Assembly: GCA_963210315.1 (NCBI GenBank)
Contig: OY723292.1
Span: 558,001-622,000 of the forward strand
DNA: 64,000 nucleotides
Reading direction: 5' to 3'
From: Rhynchopus euleeides
Lineage: Eukaryota > Euglenozoa > Diplonemea > Diplonemida > Diplonemidae
The translations under genes were made by a program, and so were the position numbers. Shown one piece after another: positions 19,428 through 30,628 of the stretch. Under the pieces are notes generated by a model, which worked only from the letters and a program-made list of their open reading frames with translations, made no database searches and had not been told where the DNA came from. How positions within the stretch are numbered: position 1 is the stretch's first letter; every line of letters begins with the position of its first letter.

Positions 19428-21536
19428 AACCCATAAGTGGGTGGGGGGAACCCCTAGAGGTATGGGGTAACCCATTGGTAGGTGGGGGGAACCCCTAGAG
19501 GTAGGGGGTAACCCATTTGTGGGTGGGGGGAACCCCTAGAGGTAGGGGGTAACCCATTTGTGGGTGGGGGGAACCCCTAGAGGCAGGGGGTAACCCATTA
19601 GTGGGTGGGGGGAACCCCTAGAGGCAGGGGGTAACCCATTTGTGGGTGGGGGGAACCCCTAGAGGCAGGGGCTAACCCATTTGTGGGTGGGGGGAACCCC
19701 TAGAGGTAGGGGGTAACCCATTTGTGGGTGGGGCGAACCCCTAGAGGCAGGGGGTAACCTATTTGTGGGTGGGGGGAACCCCTAGAGGTAGGGGGTAACC
19801 CATTAGTGGGTGGGGGGAACCCCTAGAGGCGGGGGGTAACCCATTTGTGGGTGGGGGGAACCCCTAGAGGCAGGGGGTAACCCATTTGTGGCTGGGGGGA
19901 ACCCCTAGAGGCAGGGGGTAACCCATTTGTGGGTGGGGGGAACCCCTAGAGGTAGGGGGTAACCCATTAGTGGGTGGGGGGAACCCCTAGAGGCAGGGGG
20001 TAACCCATTTGTGGGTGGGGGGAACCCCTAGAGGCAGGGGGTAACCCATTAGTGGGTGGGGGGAACCCCTAGAGGCAGGGGGTAACCCATTTGTGGGTGG
20101 GGGGAACCCCTAGAGGTAGGGGGTAACCCATTTGTGGGTGGGGGGAACCCCTAGAGGCAGGGGGTAACCCATTAGTGGGTGGGGGGAACCCCTAGAGGCA
20201 GGGGGTAACCCATTTGTGGGTGGGGGGAACCCCTAGAGGCAGGGGGTAACCCATTAGTGGGTGGGGGGAACCCCTAGAGGCAGGGGGTAACCCATTAGTG
20301 GGTGGGGGGAACCCCTAGAGGCAGGGGGTAACCCATTTGTGGGTGGGGGGAACCCCTAGAGGCAGGGGGTAACCCATTTGTGGGTGGGGGGAACCCCTAG
20401 AGGCAGGGGGTAACCCATTTGTGGGTGGGGGGAACCCCTAGAGGCAGGGGGTAACCCATTAGTGGGTGGGGGGAACCCCTAGAGGCAGGGGGTAACCCAT
20501 TAGTGGGTGGGGGGAACCCCTAGAGGCAGGGGGTAACCCATTTGTGGGTGGGGGGAACCCCTAGAGGCAGGGGGTAACCCATTTGTGGGTGGGGGGAACC
20601 CCTAGAGGCAGGGGGTAACCCATTTGTGGGTGGGGGGAACCCCTAGAGGCAGGGGGTAACCCATTAGTGGGTGGGGGGAACCCCTAGAGGCAGGGGGTAA
20701 CCCATTTGTGGGTGGGGGGAACCCCTAGAGGCAGGGGGTAACCCATTAGTGGGTGGGGGGAACCCCTAGAGGCAGGGGGTAACCCATTTGTGGGTGGGGG
20801 GAACCCCTAGAGGTAGGGGGTAACCCATTTGTGGGTGGGGGGAACCCCTAGAGGCAGGGGGTAACCCATTAGTGGGTGGGGGGAACCCCTAGAGGCAGGG
20901 GGTAACCCATTTGTGGGTGGGGGGAACCCCTAGAGGCAGGGGGTAACCCAGTTGTGGCTGAGGGGAACCCCTAGAGGCAGGGGGTAACCCATTTGTGGGT
21001 GGGGGGAACCCCTAGAGGCAGGGGGTAACCCATTTGTGGGTGGGGGGAACCCCTAGAGGCAGGGGGTAACCCATTTGCGGCTGGGGGGAACCCCTAGAGG
21101 CAGGGGGTAACCTATTTATGGGTGGGGGGAACCCCTAGAGGCAGGGGGTAACCCAGTTGTGGCTGGGGGGAACCCCTAGAGGCAGGGGGTAACCCATTAG
21201 TGGGTGGGGGGAACCCCTAGAGGCAGGGGGTAACCCATTTGTGGGTGGGGGGAACCCCTAGAGGTAGGGGGTAACCCATTTGTGGGTGGGGGGAACCCCT
21301 AGAGGCAGGGGGTAACCCATTAGTGGGTGGGGGGAACCCCTAGAGGCAGGGGGTAACCCATTTGTGGGTGGGGGGAACCCCTAGAGGTAGGGGGTAACCC
21401 ATTTGTGGGTGGGGGGAACCCCTAGAGGCAGGGGGTAACCCATTTGTGGGTGGGGGGAACCCCTAGAGGCTGGGGGTAACCCATTTGTGGGTGGGGGGAA
21501 CCCCTAGAGGCAGGGGGTAACCCGTTTGTGGGTGGG
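19428..21536. repeat. 41-bp minisatellite, ~51 copies
   Basis: Unit: ACCCATT(T/A)GTGGGT, then GGGGGGAACCCCTAGAGG, then (C/T)AGGGGGTA. Units are highly uniform; variable positions are mainly the loop base (TTTG/TTAG) and one C/T. Each unit has two potential stems (ACCCA/TGGGT and CCCC/GGGG) and three G-runs, so hairpins or G-quadruplexes are plausible. Spacing is exact, with no spacers, so it is not a CRISPR array. It begins about 330 bp upstream of the protease-transposase ATG. Confidence 0.95.
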
Positions 21537-22310
21537 ACCATTTGTGATAAATTTACTGGGTTCTGGTGCCCACGACATCCCCTTTTGAGCGTTTGAAACA
21601 GCGTTTCCGGGACCCGGCACTGCTCGCAGTGGGCTCAAATGTCCAAAAACGACCCATTCTGTACCCCCCCAAAAAAAAATGCGAGCACCTCCCCCTTGGC
21701 ACGCCGGTCTTACGACGACCCTGCCTGTTTCTGGTACTGGGAAAAAAACGGAAAAAAACGGAAAATCAGGGTGTCGATTTTGGGATTTTCCGTTTTTTCG
21801 TTTTCCGTTTTTTTTTCGGATTTTTTTCGTCGAATTTTGACCAAGTCGCAGCCAGCGCCCACAGGCGGAAAAAACGAAAAAAAAGGAAAAAACGGAAAAA
21901 AACCGAAAAAATCGACACCCCCCTTACCCTCCTAAAAATCCTTAGAAAAAAATCGGGAAATTTCGGAGAGTGTATTCCGTATTCCATGTTAGGAGCAAGC
22001 CTGATCCGGCACAGCTTTTTTTTTTTGGCAAAACCAGGCCGTTCGCTATCGTCCACAGATCCCGTGTGGGGTGGACGAAGTTTTATTTGGGATTTTTGGG
22101 ATTTTGAGATTTTTTTTTAACCACAGGGAGGCGCCCCTCGGGGGCGCTTCGCGCCCCCTCGGGAGGTACACATTGGCTACCTTTCCTTGAGAGAGCAGGT
22201 CGCTGCACTTCTGGCAAGGCTATTAGTACCTCCGGAGGCACTAATAACCTTGCTTATGAGCGAAACGCCCGTAGATTGGCAGGGACCGCTGTGCCACACA
22301 GTTCGGCTGT

Positions 22311-22370
22311 CAGGGGGGTCTGGGGGGTGGAGCCCCCCAGCCGCCGGAGGCCACGGTAGTGAACATCTGT
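22311..22370 (+). repeat. GC-rich hairpin repeat, copy 2
   Basis: Matches 12561-12623 over almost its full length, with GTGG in place of GCGG at the hairpin loop. A truncated copy follows at 22424-22449. Confidence 0.85.
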
Positions 22371-22674
22371 TCATTGCGGATGGACAGATTCATGTAACTT
22401 GAAAGGAATTGGGCACCAGACATACGCCACAGGGGGGTCTGGGCGGAGCAATACATCGTACTTTGGGGAAGGTCGTTGTGATCTCCTTCTGACACTTCCT
22501 TCCTCGTGCATTCCCCATCCCCTGAGCCTCGTGATCCCGTGGGCTCTTTCACCACCCACCCCCCCTTCGGTGGGTGGGGGCCGAGCCCAGAATTTTTTTA
22601 TCCCAACTTCGTCCCCTTGGGCGAAGTTGTTGGGCGAAGTTGGGACGAAGTAAATCTGAAGATTTATTTTTTTA

Positions 22675-22696
22675 GCGAAGTTGGGCCCAACTTCGC
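22675..22696. repeat. Perfect 22-bp palindrome
   Basis: GCGAAGTTGGG followed immediately by its exact reverse complement. Further direct GGCGAAGTTG copies lie just upstream at 22619-22645. Confidence 0.9.
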
Positions 22697-24632
22697 CCCG
22701 AGCGAACGGCCTGGGCAAAACCGTTTCGCATATATTTTCTTCTTCTTCGGCGTCTTCTCTCACAAAAAGAAATTAGGGGGAAATTCGCCAGAGAGAAAAA
22801 AAATAACACGGGAACCCTCTTCAGGACACGCATAGCAAAAAAAAAAAGTACCTCCAAACAAAAAACCTTCGACAATTCAGCAGACTGGTGCTGGTTGATA
22901 CTGGATAGATACGCAACATACCACACGGACTTCAGCGGATGTGGGGTAGGAAAATAAACCGGGGAGTAGCAGAGCCCCGGGGAGGGGCGAGAAGAACATG
23001 GGTTCGCTAATGGGAACACCCACAGCGAACACAGGAAGGCAACAGAGGGGGGCGTGGGGTGGGGTGTGTGTGATGGGTGCAGGGAAGCAACGGAGCATGG
23101 TTTGGGAGGGTGCGGCAGCATGCAACCCTCAGAAGAAGCGGTGGGGGGGGGGGGGGAGGGAGGGGGTGGGGGGGGGATGAAATATGCAGAGCTGAGGAGC
23201 CATTCGCTTCGCGACACGCAAAAGCGGCATTCAGGCTCACTCCGGATTGATGGGGGTGGGAGGAGGGGGGGGGGGGGGCGGGGGCGAGGTAGGCGATCGT
23301 CGCACAGAAAATGCAGAACACGCGACACTCCTTAACTGCGACAGTGGGAGGGGGTCCTCCCTTGGGGGGGGGGGGGTAGTGAAATCGAATTTGAAGGGAG
23401 CACAAGAATGATCACCCTTCACTCGTTATGCAGGTTGTGTCTGAAATCCAGTGTCCTTTGGGGAGGGGGGGGGTACCTTTCACTCAGAAAGTGCAGAAAC
23501 AAGTCAGTTGGCTCGCAGAAGAGGAGGAAAAAGTGACGCAGTTTGGCACGCAGAGTGAAGACCCCCCCCCCCTCCTCCCCCCAATGGCTTAACACTACAT
23601 ACTTTCCGGTGCGCCGCTCCGCTTCACGGGAAGGGTGCTTTGACGGAGGCAGTTATGGGGGGGAGGTGCCACAATGACGTGATATCAATTTTTTGGTGTT
23701 GTTCTTTTCAAACAGACTGGGCACCGGAGGAGGGGAAAAAAACTCGCGCCACGCGCTCTCAAGATGGCCTTCGCTACGAACGCGAATAGCCAGCAACACC
23801 CATCACTTTCTTTGATGTCGGTATGCCTGTTAAAGGCATGTGACTCTTGGAGACGGGGGCAAGAAAGCTTGGCGGGGGAGGGGTGGTGGGGGTGAGATAT
23901 GATCCAGATAAAAGAGAAAACAAGAATATCATCGCATGGTTCCGCGAGGGGCCCGCAAGGCACATTCGTTTCCCCTCCACCCCCCCTTGTGAGACAACGG
24001 TTTTCCACCAACCCCATAAAAGAATGCCTGACATGACAAAATAGCGGGTTATGTGTGGAGCACGTTGCGCATCAAAAATAAAAAGACACCTGCGAGGCAG
24101 GAAGGTGAAGAATGCACAGCGAAGGATATGCAGGGGCCCAGCGGGGAAGGGGAAAAGAGGCGCCCTCGCTCAGACGTGCAGAAAAGTGTGTTGCCTCACA
24201 AAAGAGGAGACAAAACTGACACAGGTTGGCACACAGAGTGAAGGCCATTCCATTGGGAAGATAAGAATGGCATGAAATGCATGATCTGCACACCACACGG
24301 TATGGGGTATCTTGCGGAGGGGGGTGGGGTGGGGGAATTGAACTGACAGGGTTCGAGCAGGGTAAAAAAAGAAAAGTGTCTGGGGCCCAGGGCTGTTCCT
24401 AACTGGGGGGCTTGTTCCCCACTTTCAGGATTCTGAACTTTTTTTCTAAGAATTTTTGTAAGGGACCAAGCAGTTTTTTTCTAAGAATTTTGTTAGGGGA
24501 TTTTTTTTCTAAGGTTGTTTCGCAGAGGAAAGAACCTTTTCTCATTTTTTCCCAGTCGACACGGCGCGCACAAGGATGGAAGGGAAGTCTGTCCCCCGTA
24601 CAGTTCGCCTTGCTGGCCAACTGGAGAGTCAG

Positions 24633-24695
24633 ACGTTCACTACCGTGGCCTCCGGCGGCTGGGGGGCTCCGCCCCCCAGACCCCCCTGTGGCGTA
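24633..24695 (-). repeat. GC-rich hairpin repeat, copy 3 (inverted)
   Basis: Reverse-complement copy of the 12561 repeat. A partial copy (GGCCTCCGGCGGCTGGG) follows at 24802-24836. Confidence 0.85.
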
Positions 24696-25605
24696 TGTCT
24701 CGTACTCGAGTCCTTCGAATCCCATCAGGTCGGGGTCCAACCATTCCAGTCGCCTCAGGAGGACGCAGCCAACTCGCACAGAATCTGTACGCCCACACGA
24801 ACAGATGTTCGCGACCGTGGCCTCCGGCGGCTGGGAGCTTTTGGGCTTTCAGACCTGAAGGGCCAGCAGGTGGGTGGTGAGTGGCAGCTTTGTAACTGTC
24901 CTTCAGCTGCTGGCATGTCCAGCCCTGCGAGAGTGCCAAGGTGTATTGAGTACCTGCGGAGCACAACCCCCGATGAGAACGAGCGCCAGGTGATCCTCAT
25001 TCATTTTCAGCTGTAACGCGCATGAGGGGCACTCTCTGCCGCATGCATCTCTCAAGAACTGGGCATCACTCTAGAGCTGTCACATGATGACGCGGAGAGA
25101 AATCATAGAAAAAGTCCCGCCTGACGGGCACGCGCCTGGAAACTGTGAGGGGGCGAGCAAAAAATCCCTTGTAAAAATTCTTAGAAAAAACCTGGTTCCC
25201 CGACCCAAAAAACCTGGAAAAAGGGCTCGTTCCCCGCCCAGGCCTGTCTGGGACCCCCCGTATCAGTCCCCCTGGGGGTCTGGCAGGGGGGGCGACTTAA
25301 ACACAGGTGGACCCCTCACTCCATGTACTGGCGAGAGTTCGTTTCACATCATTCCTGCATGCCGTGTATGCCGCATGCTGTGTGGTTTTCAGCGCTACGG
25401 AAACACAGCGACAAACAAGAGAGGGGGGGGGGGGGGCAGGCCTCTGGCTAATTCTGGGGACGGCGGGGAAAAGGGGAAGCGGGGGGGGGAGGGGGACGGG
25501 GAACGGGAAGAAGGGTGGGTCTGGCGGGGGTAGTGAAATAGAAGTAGAAGGAATCACAAGAATGGGGGTAAAAACTAACGCGGGGGCGCTGCCCCGGCGT
25601 CAGGC

Positions 25606-28600
25606 TCACGGCTTCAGCTTCAGCACCACCTCGCCGTTGATGCGCAGCGCCTCGGAAGGCACACCCTTGTCGTTGACGGCAAACACGTAGTAGGCTCCGG
25701 GGGGCAGCTGGGTCCTGCTGGGAATGTCAATCTTCAGCGACGCACCGGTCTGCACGAAGGGGATGGACAGGAAGGTCTGTGCGTTGTTGTGGCTGTGCGT
25801 GACCGCGGGCAGCGTGATGACCGTCACCTGCGCCACCGTCTGCGAGCCGTCCTTCAGAGTCGCGTCAATCGAACCCCCATAGGTCGGCTGCGCCCCTGTG
25901 TAGACAACCTCAGGGCGTGCCGCCTCGCTACCGTCTGCGTTGTAGAGGTACCACGGCGTGTACACCTCCGCGTCAGAATAGGGCACCTTGTCCACAGGCA
26001 CCTCCCCGCCGTGCACGCCTGCGAAGTTGCCGATGGTGTTGGCGTAGGGCGGGACCCCGCCACCGCCCAGCAGGACGCGCGCGTCGGGGAGGAGCACCGC
26101 TGCGGAGTGGTAGAGGCGCTGCTTGTTGGTCTTGGCCCCTGTGCGCCAGGACCCGATGCCGTCCGTGCCCTCGGCGGGGGGCGTCCAGATCTCCACCTCG
26201 CGCACCCAGTCCGCAGAGGCGTAGCTGGTGTACCTCCGTGTGCCCCCCAGCACTGCAACCTCGCCGTGGGGAAGCACGACAGCAGTGCCCCAGTTGCGTG
26301 CGTTCTGCATCGGTGCCGCAGGGCGGGAGGTGACCTTCCCCGTGTCGCTGTGGTACTCCACGATGGCCGTCTCGCTGGTTGCCAGAGCCATGTCGATGTT
26401 GGTGCCCTGCCCGCCGCCCGCCACCAGGATCTTGCCGGGGGCGTACATCACAGAGGTGCACGACCCGCCTGCGTAGAAGTGCAGCTTCTCCTCCATCACA
26501 GTCGTGGTGCCCTCCCCGGCGACATCCAGCACCCACAGCTGCTCTGCGGCGAACCCGAACACCTTGGTGTCGTCGTCGCGCGATGCGGGAGGTGCGGCGT
26601 AGCCACGGGGATACCACCAGGCCTTGCCTGTCAGCCCGAAGGCGTCGTGAGAGCCTGCACCGGGCAGGACGGACCACGTCTGCAGCTGCGGGTCGTAGAT
26701 CTCCGGGATCTCAGACACGTCGCTGTCCTGCATGTTGAAGCCGCCAGGCGGTGTGCCGGTGATGCCGCCCACCACGACAATGCGGCCGTCGTGCAGCACC
26801 ACCAGTGTGCCGTACCAGCGGGGGTAGGCCAGGGCGACAGAGGCATCGCTGGTGTTCGTCTTGTGGTCGAAGAAGGACACCGACAGGTCGTCGTTCAGCA
26901 CCTTGGTGTTGCCGCCCACCAACGCCATCTGGTCCTCCTCCACGCTGTACACCACAGAGCTGCAGAAGGTGTTGAAGGTGAACATGCCGTAGAAGTAGGA
27001 GAACTCCTCTGTCTGGGGGTTCCACGCCGTCACGTCACCACCTACCTGGTTGGCGGTGTTGATGGACGACCCGAAGCCGATGACGCGCCCGTCGGGGAGA
27101 ACCGCCATGTGCACCGGCACCAGGCCCCACTGGCGCACACCAGACACAGAGCCCACTGCAGCGTACTGCTGCCCCAGGGCTGCGCTGGACTCTGCCACGG
27201 TCCCGTAGTTCTCTGCAGGGATCAGCACAACATCACCGCTGCCCACCTGCCACTCCAGCATCAGCTCTGCGCCCAGGTCGCGCTGGAAGTAGTGGATCTC
27301 CAGTGCGTGCCACCCTGCCTCCAGGTTGAGCGTCACGGACTTCTCGAAAGGCATGTGGGCACCCCCGTTGTCCAGCACCTGGTGTCCATCGATGAAGAGC
27401 ATCGATCCGTCGTCCGATGTCATGATGAGGGTGTGCGGGCCTGCGGTGTCGACGCGCAGGCTGCCCCGCACCGTCATGCCGAAGTCTGTCAGCAGCAGGT
27501 TCCCGTCGTGCTCCCAGGATAGCAGCTCCTGCTCCGGGAAGTTGACCGTGGCGGTGTACATCGTCAGCCCGACCGCCAGCTTCGAGTAGGCGGGGAAGTC
27601 CATCAGCACCGTGCCTGCGGGGGTGGGGTACACCTCCACCAGCAGCGGCTGACCCGGTGGTGCAGGGGGCGGCGTCGTGGGGGGCTGCGGCGTCACTGGC
27701 GGGGTGGGCGAGGGAGCTGCCGTGCTGACAGCCGGCGAATCCCACAGGCTGCCCTCGGGCACCACCTCCGCCACACTGCCGCCCGGCAGCACCCACTGCA
27801 GACGCAGCCTCGCACCCAGGTCCAGCTGGAAGTACTGGATCTCCAGCGTATGCCACCCCGCCGCCAGCTCCACCTCCGCAGACTTCGTCTCCGAGAAGTG
27901 CGCCCCCCCGTTGTCCACCAGCAGCGACCCCCCGACGAACAGCTGCGACCCGTCATCGGACGTCAGGGCAAATGTGTAGACCCCTGCGACCTCCACCTTC
28001 ACAGACCCCACCAGGCGGAGCGCAAAGTAGTTCCCGAGCGTGATGCCCGGGGCGACGAAGGAGAACGCCGCGAGATCATCGATATCCACAACCGCCGCAC
28101 GCGACAGCCCTGCGGGCTGCAGCGCAGCGTAGTCGGGGAAGGTATTGCCAATCCACGGGAACGAGGAAACATACGCCTCCACAGTCAGACCCAGGGCCGG
28201 CGGCGCCACCTCAAGCAGACTCGCCGCGGGGACCAGCACACGCGTGGCACTGTCGGGTGTCGCCCACTCGAGCGAGAGGCCCACACCGAAGTTGCGCTGG
28301 AAGTAACGCACCTCCAGGGTGTGCTTCCCAGCAGAGAGGGCCACCACACCTTCCTTCGTCTCCGAGAAGTGAGCGCCGCCGTTGTCGACAATCGTCTTCC
28401 CGCCGATCAGCAGCATCGACCCGTCGTCGGAGGTGAGATAGAAGGTGTGCAGCCCAGCGGTGCCAACGAGGAGGCACCCTTTGATGCGCAGGGCGAAGTC
28501 ATCCTGAAGGTTGCTCCCCTGCACCTCCCAGCCGAACAGCTCCGCCTCGGTGAAGGACACGACATCCTTCTTTGCGGTGGCGGCAGGGGTCAGTGCGTCG

Positions 28601-28719
28601 TAGTCTGGGAAGTCCAGCAGCCCGGTCCCCGGGAGGTACACCTCGACGTCGAGGTTCTGCGCATGGGACAGCTGTGCGGTCAGCGCTGCGGCTGCCGCGA
28701 GGAGCAGGGTGCGGATCAT
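25606..28719 (-). CDS. Secreted copper-radical oxidase (galactose/glyoxal oxidase-like) with three PA14 domains
   Basis: Start chosen at ATG 28719, which opens a signal peptide (MIRTLLLAAAAALTAQLSHA); CAG lies 9 bases upstream of the ATG. The protein has 1,037 residues. Three PA14 modules (about 25-170, 175-330 and 360-510) each carry the TSDDGS and VDNGGAH/LDNGGAH signatures and are probably carbohydrate-binding; a Pro-rich linker precedes the third. A kelch-type seven-bladed propeller (~530-920) and a DUF1929-like beta-sandwich (~935-1037) follow. The copper-radical centre appears intact by family comparison: Cys586 (NTFCSS) and Tyr636 (RWYGTL) for the thioether cofactor, Tyr870-His871 (RLYHSA) and His975 (VTHSHN) as copper ligands. 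The family oxidises alcohols or aldehydes to aldehydes or acids with release of H2O2; the substrate here is unknown. Extracellular action is inferred from the signal peptide. Confidence 0.88.
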   Translation of the reverse strand: MIRTLLLAAAAALTAQLSHAQNLDVEVYLPGTGLLDFPDYDALTPAATAKKDVVSFTEAELFGWEVQGSNLQDDFALRIKGCLLVGTAGLHTFYLTSDDGSMLLIGGKTIVDNGGAHFSETKEGVVALSAGKHTLEVRYFQRNFGVGLSLEWATPDSATRVLVPAASLLEVAPPALGLTVEAYVSSFPWIGNTFPDYAALQPAGLSRAAVVDIDDLAAFSFVAPGITLGNYFALRLVGSVKVEVAGVYTFALTSDDGSQLFVGGSLLVDNGGAHFSETKSAEVELAAGWHTLEIQYFQLDLGARLRLQWVLPGGSVAEVVPEGSLWDSPAVSTAAPSPTPPVTPQPPTTPPPAPPGQPLLVEVYPTPAGTVLMDFPAYSKLAVGLTMYTATVNFPEQELLSWEHDGNLLLTDFGMTVRGSLRVDTAGPHTLIMTSDDGSMLFIDGHQVLDNGGAHMPFEKSVTLNLEAGWHALEIHYFQRDLGAELMLEWQVGSGDVVLIPAENYGTVAESSAALGQQYAAVGSVSGVRQWGLVPVHMAVLPDGRVIGFGSSINTANQVGGDVTAWNPQTEEFSYFYGMFTFNTFCSSVVYSVEEDQMALVGGNTKVLNDDLSVSFFDHKTNTSDASVALAYPRWYGTLVVLHDGRIVVVGGITGTPPGGFNMQDSDVSEIPEIYDPQLQTWSVLPGAGSHDAFGLTGKAWWYPRGYAAPPASRDDDTKVFGFAAEQLWVLDVAGEGTTTVMEEKLHFYAGGSCTSVMYAPGKILVAGGGQGTNIDMALATSETAIVEYHSDTGKVTSRPAAPMQNARNWGTAVVLPHGEVAVLGGTRRYTSYASADWVREVEIWTPPAEGTDGIGSWRTGAKTNKQRLYHSAAVLLPDARVLLGGGGVPPYANTIGNFAGVHGGEVPVDKVPYSDAEVYTPWYLYNADGSEAARPEVVYTGAQPTYGGSIDATLKDGSQTVAQVTVITLPAVTHSHNNAQTFLSIPFVQTGASLKIDIPSRTQLPPGAYYVFAVNDKGVPSEALRINGEVVLKLKP

Positions 28720-30040
28720 CTCTTTATTCTGCACGATGCGGTTTCAGAAAATGTGGGCAGAGAAAGAGATATATTTAGGGCGTGGCCCTGCCGGTGCGAG
28801 GGGGTGTGGTGGTGCCAGGGGGTGTCTTGCCCGATCAGAGGGTACAAAGGAGAGAGGGAGATGGAGGGGGGGGGAGGAGGAGGCCAGGCTGTCCAGGTCT
28901 GCTTGTGGTCTCAGTTTCGCGTGCGGAGGGGGGTCTGGAGCGTGGGGGGGGGGGGGGGGGGGGACAAAAGAGGCACAAATTCTGTGTATCAAGGTCTGTT
29001 CTGAGATATTTTGCCTCTGCACGGTGTGCACTTTTTGTTTTGGTTGGGACTAACCCAATCCCCACTCGAAGAAGACCCTGTTGCTGGGTTTTTTGGGTCC
29101 TGAAAGATAAAAACTGGAGGTTTAATGTGCTGTGGCGGCGATGGTTTTCTGCCTTGTTTCACAATATCACCCCCAGTTTCTGAGCGGCTGGCCTTCAACA
29201 AACGCACAATCAGGGAGGAACGGCAGCAGAACTTGCAGGTGGGAATCAGCCATTCCCTTCTTGACTTGGTCCATATTTGCTGAGGGGTCACTTGGCAAAA
29301 TCGTACTCCTTTCGCTATAATAAGAGAAACACTCTGCCCAGCAACTGCAAAAAGGCAGTCCCGGGCTACTTTTCGTTGAGCGCACACTCCTGTGTCAGAG
29401 GCTGTGTAAGCCCCTGTGAAGTGGCATGAGGGTGATATAATAAAGCTTCAGTCGTACGATTTCCTTCGTTACTTCGCGACCTCGCTACGCTTCGTCGCTC
29501 GTAACTAGTATAAATAATTATAAGGGGGTCTTCGCTGGTCGTTATTCTTCGTCAATCTCCGTCAGTTTTCAGCTAATTCAACAGGAAATACACCAAAAAC
29601 GCACTGACGATCACCCCGTAGCGAAGACACCCTAACACCTACTATAGTAATCATGGGTCCTCCCAAGGGGGTGCCGGGCGAAAGCAACGGCGAACAAACG
29701 TCTCCTTGAGATACTGGAAAGTGGGCCTGGGAAAGGCTGGACATCCAAGTCGCGAACCGAACCACAGGTCGCATGTTGCTTGCCCCGAGGCGGGGGTCAG
29801 TCGCGTGAGACAAGGACATCCGCCTCTCTCTTCTGGCAGATGAAAACCACAGCAGCAGGAAGGGAGCAAGAAAGTGCTGTGTTGTCCCGGGGGCTGTTTG
29901 TCCATGCGCCAAAGCCGGGACAAGGCATGAGAAATACCCGCAGCCTGATGCAGAGGGTTGTCTTTTGTGGGTAGCGTTGCCCGCTAGCCTTTGACACGGC
30001 GAGGGAGTGCTGTTGTTACGGTAATATAAAACAGACAGAG
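28720..30040. other. Intergenic, no gene seen
   Basis: Contains a G homopolymer (28945-28963), an AT-rich stretch near 29,500 and, at about 29,890-29,990, a dispersed motif (GCCTGATGCAGAGGGTTGTC) resembling one inside the YR terminal repeats. No coding region supported. Confidence 0.5.
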
Positions 30041-30101
30041 GGTGGGGTGGGGTGGGGTGGGGTGGGGTGGGGTGGGGTGGGGTGGGGTGGGGTGGGGTGG
30101 G
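30041..30101 (+). repeat. (GGGGT)n tract, left edge of the composite array
   Basis: About 12 pentanucleotide units ending in TGGG at the left end of YR-1. Confidence 0.95.
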
Positions 30102-30425
30102 AGTCTTCGGTCGGACATAAGACACAAAACATCAATATCAAAAACGCGTCTCGTGGGAGATGGGGGTACCTCAGCCACCGCTTTTCCGTTGCATTAGGCA
30201 CCGTTCAGTGCAAAAGCTGACGTACGGAGGGGCGAAGGCAGGGAGCAAAACACCACTCGTTGGCCTGATGAAGGGTGGTGTTTGTTCCGTTCGCCCCCCT
30301 TCCAACCTTGCAAGAAAACTGTTGTTGCAAGTGGTAGAAAAACAAATACGCACAGGGAAGTCGTCTTCTCTAGTCCTCCCTTGACTCCCTAGTCGCACCG
30401 AAGGTGCTTAAACAAGTTTACTGAA
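30102..30425 (-). repeat. YR-1 full terminal block (X-core-Y)
   Basis: 324 bp. X with core is 30102-30254, Y with core is 30216-30425. It is followed by TGGG and then the internal X copy at 30430. Contains the stem AACACCAC/GTGGTGTT and, at the Y end, the small hairpin GCACC-GAA-GGTGC. Confidence 0.9.
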
Positions 30426-30429
30426 TGGG

Positions 30430-30582
30430 AGTCTTCGGTCGGACATAAGACACAAAACATCAATATCAAAAACGCGTCTCGTGGGAGATGGGGGTACCTC
30501 AGCCACCGCTTTTCCGTTGCATTAGGCACCGTTCAGTGCAAAAGCTGACGTACGGAGGGGCGAAGGCAGGGAGCAAAACACC
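30430..30582 (-). repeat. YR-1 internal half-repeat X
   Basis: 153 bp, matching 30102-30254. It ends at AAAACACC, 46 bp beyond the RT-RNase H stop codon. Confidence 0.9.
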
Positions 30583-30628
30583 CCTCGCGACTTCCCTGGC
30601 AAAAAAGAAAGAATCACACACACCGCCT

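Larger units (their letters stand above)
21537..25605. other. Long intergenic region with AT islands, palindromes and dispersed repeats
   Basis: No gene recognised over 4 kb. 21,750-22,110 is an A/T-rich homopolymer island sharing AATCCTTAGAAAAAAAT with 12.74 kb. 22131-22163 holds a GGGGGCGC/GCGCCCCC hairpin, and 22222-22247 a near-palindrome around CCTCCGGAGG. 22,560-22,700 carries repeated GCGAAGTTGGG motifs. Other G- or C-homopolymers and the AGTGAAAT repeat (23377-23430, 25530-25566) occur. Confidence 0.5.

Noticed and set aside
19428..21536. Possible CRISPR-like array
   Set aside because: Units are contiguous 41-bp copies without unique spacers, in a eukaryotic context.
12760..21923. 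14-bp inverted pair (GGGGGGTGTCGATT at 12760, its complement at 21910) as transposon ends around the fusion gene and minisatellite
   Set aside because: A low-complexity match of this length is expected by chance in 64 kb, and no target duplication was found at either end.
25789..27522. 577-codon plus-strand frame
   Set aside because: Antisense to the copper-radical oxidase, with His/Arg/Val-rich composition and no motifs; a shadow of a GC-rich gene.
28945..28963. Long G homopolymers as functional sites
   Set aside because: Frequent across the window and prone to length error; no consistent position relative to genes.
30260..30300. Hammerhead ribozyme suggested by CTGATGA in the YR terminal repeats
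   Set aside because: No GAAA core box or matching stems follow at the right spacing in either family.
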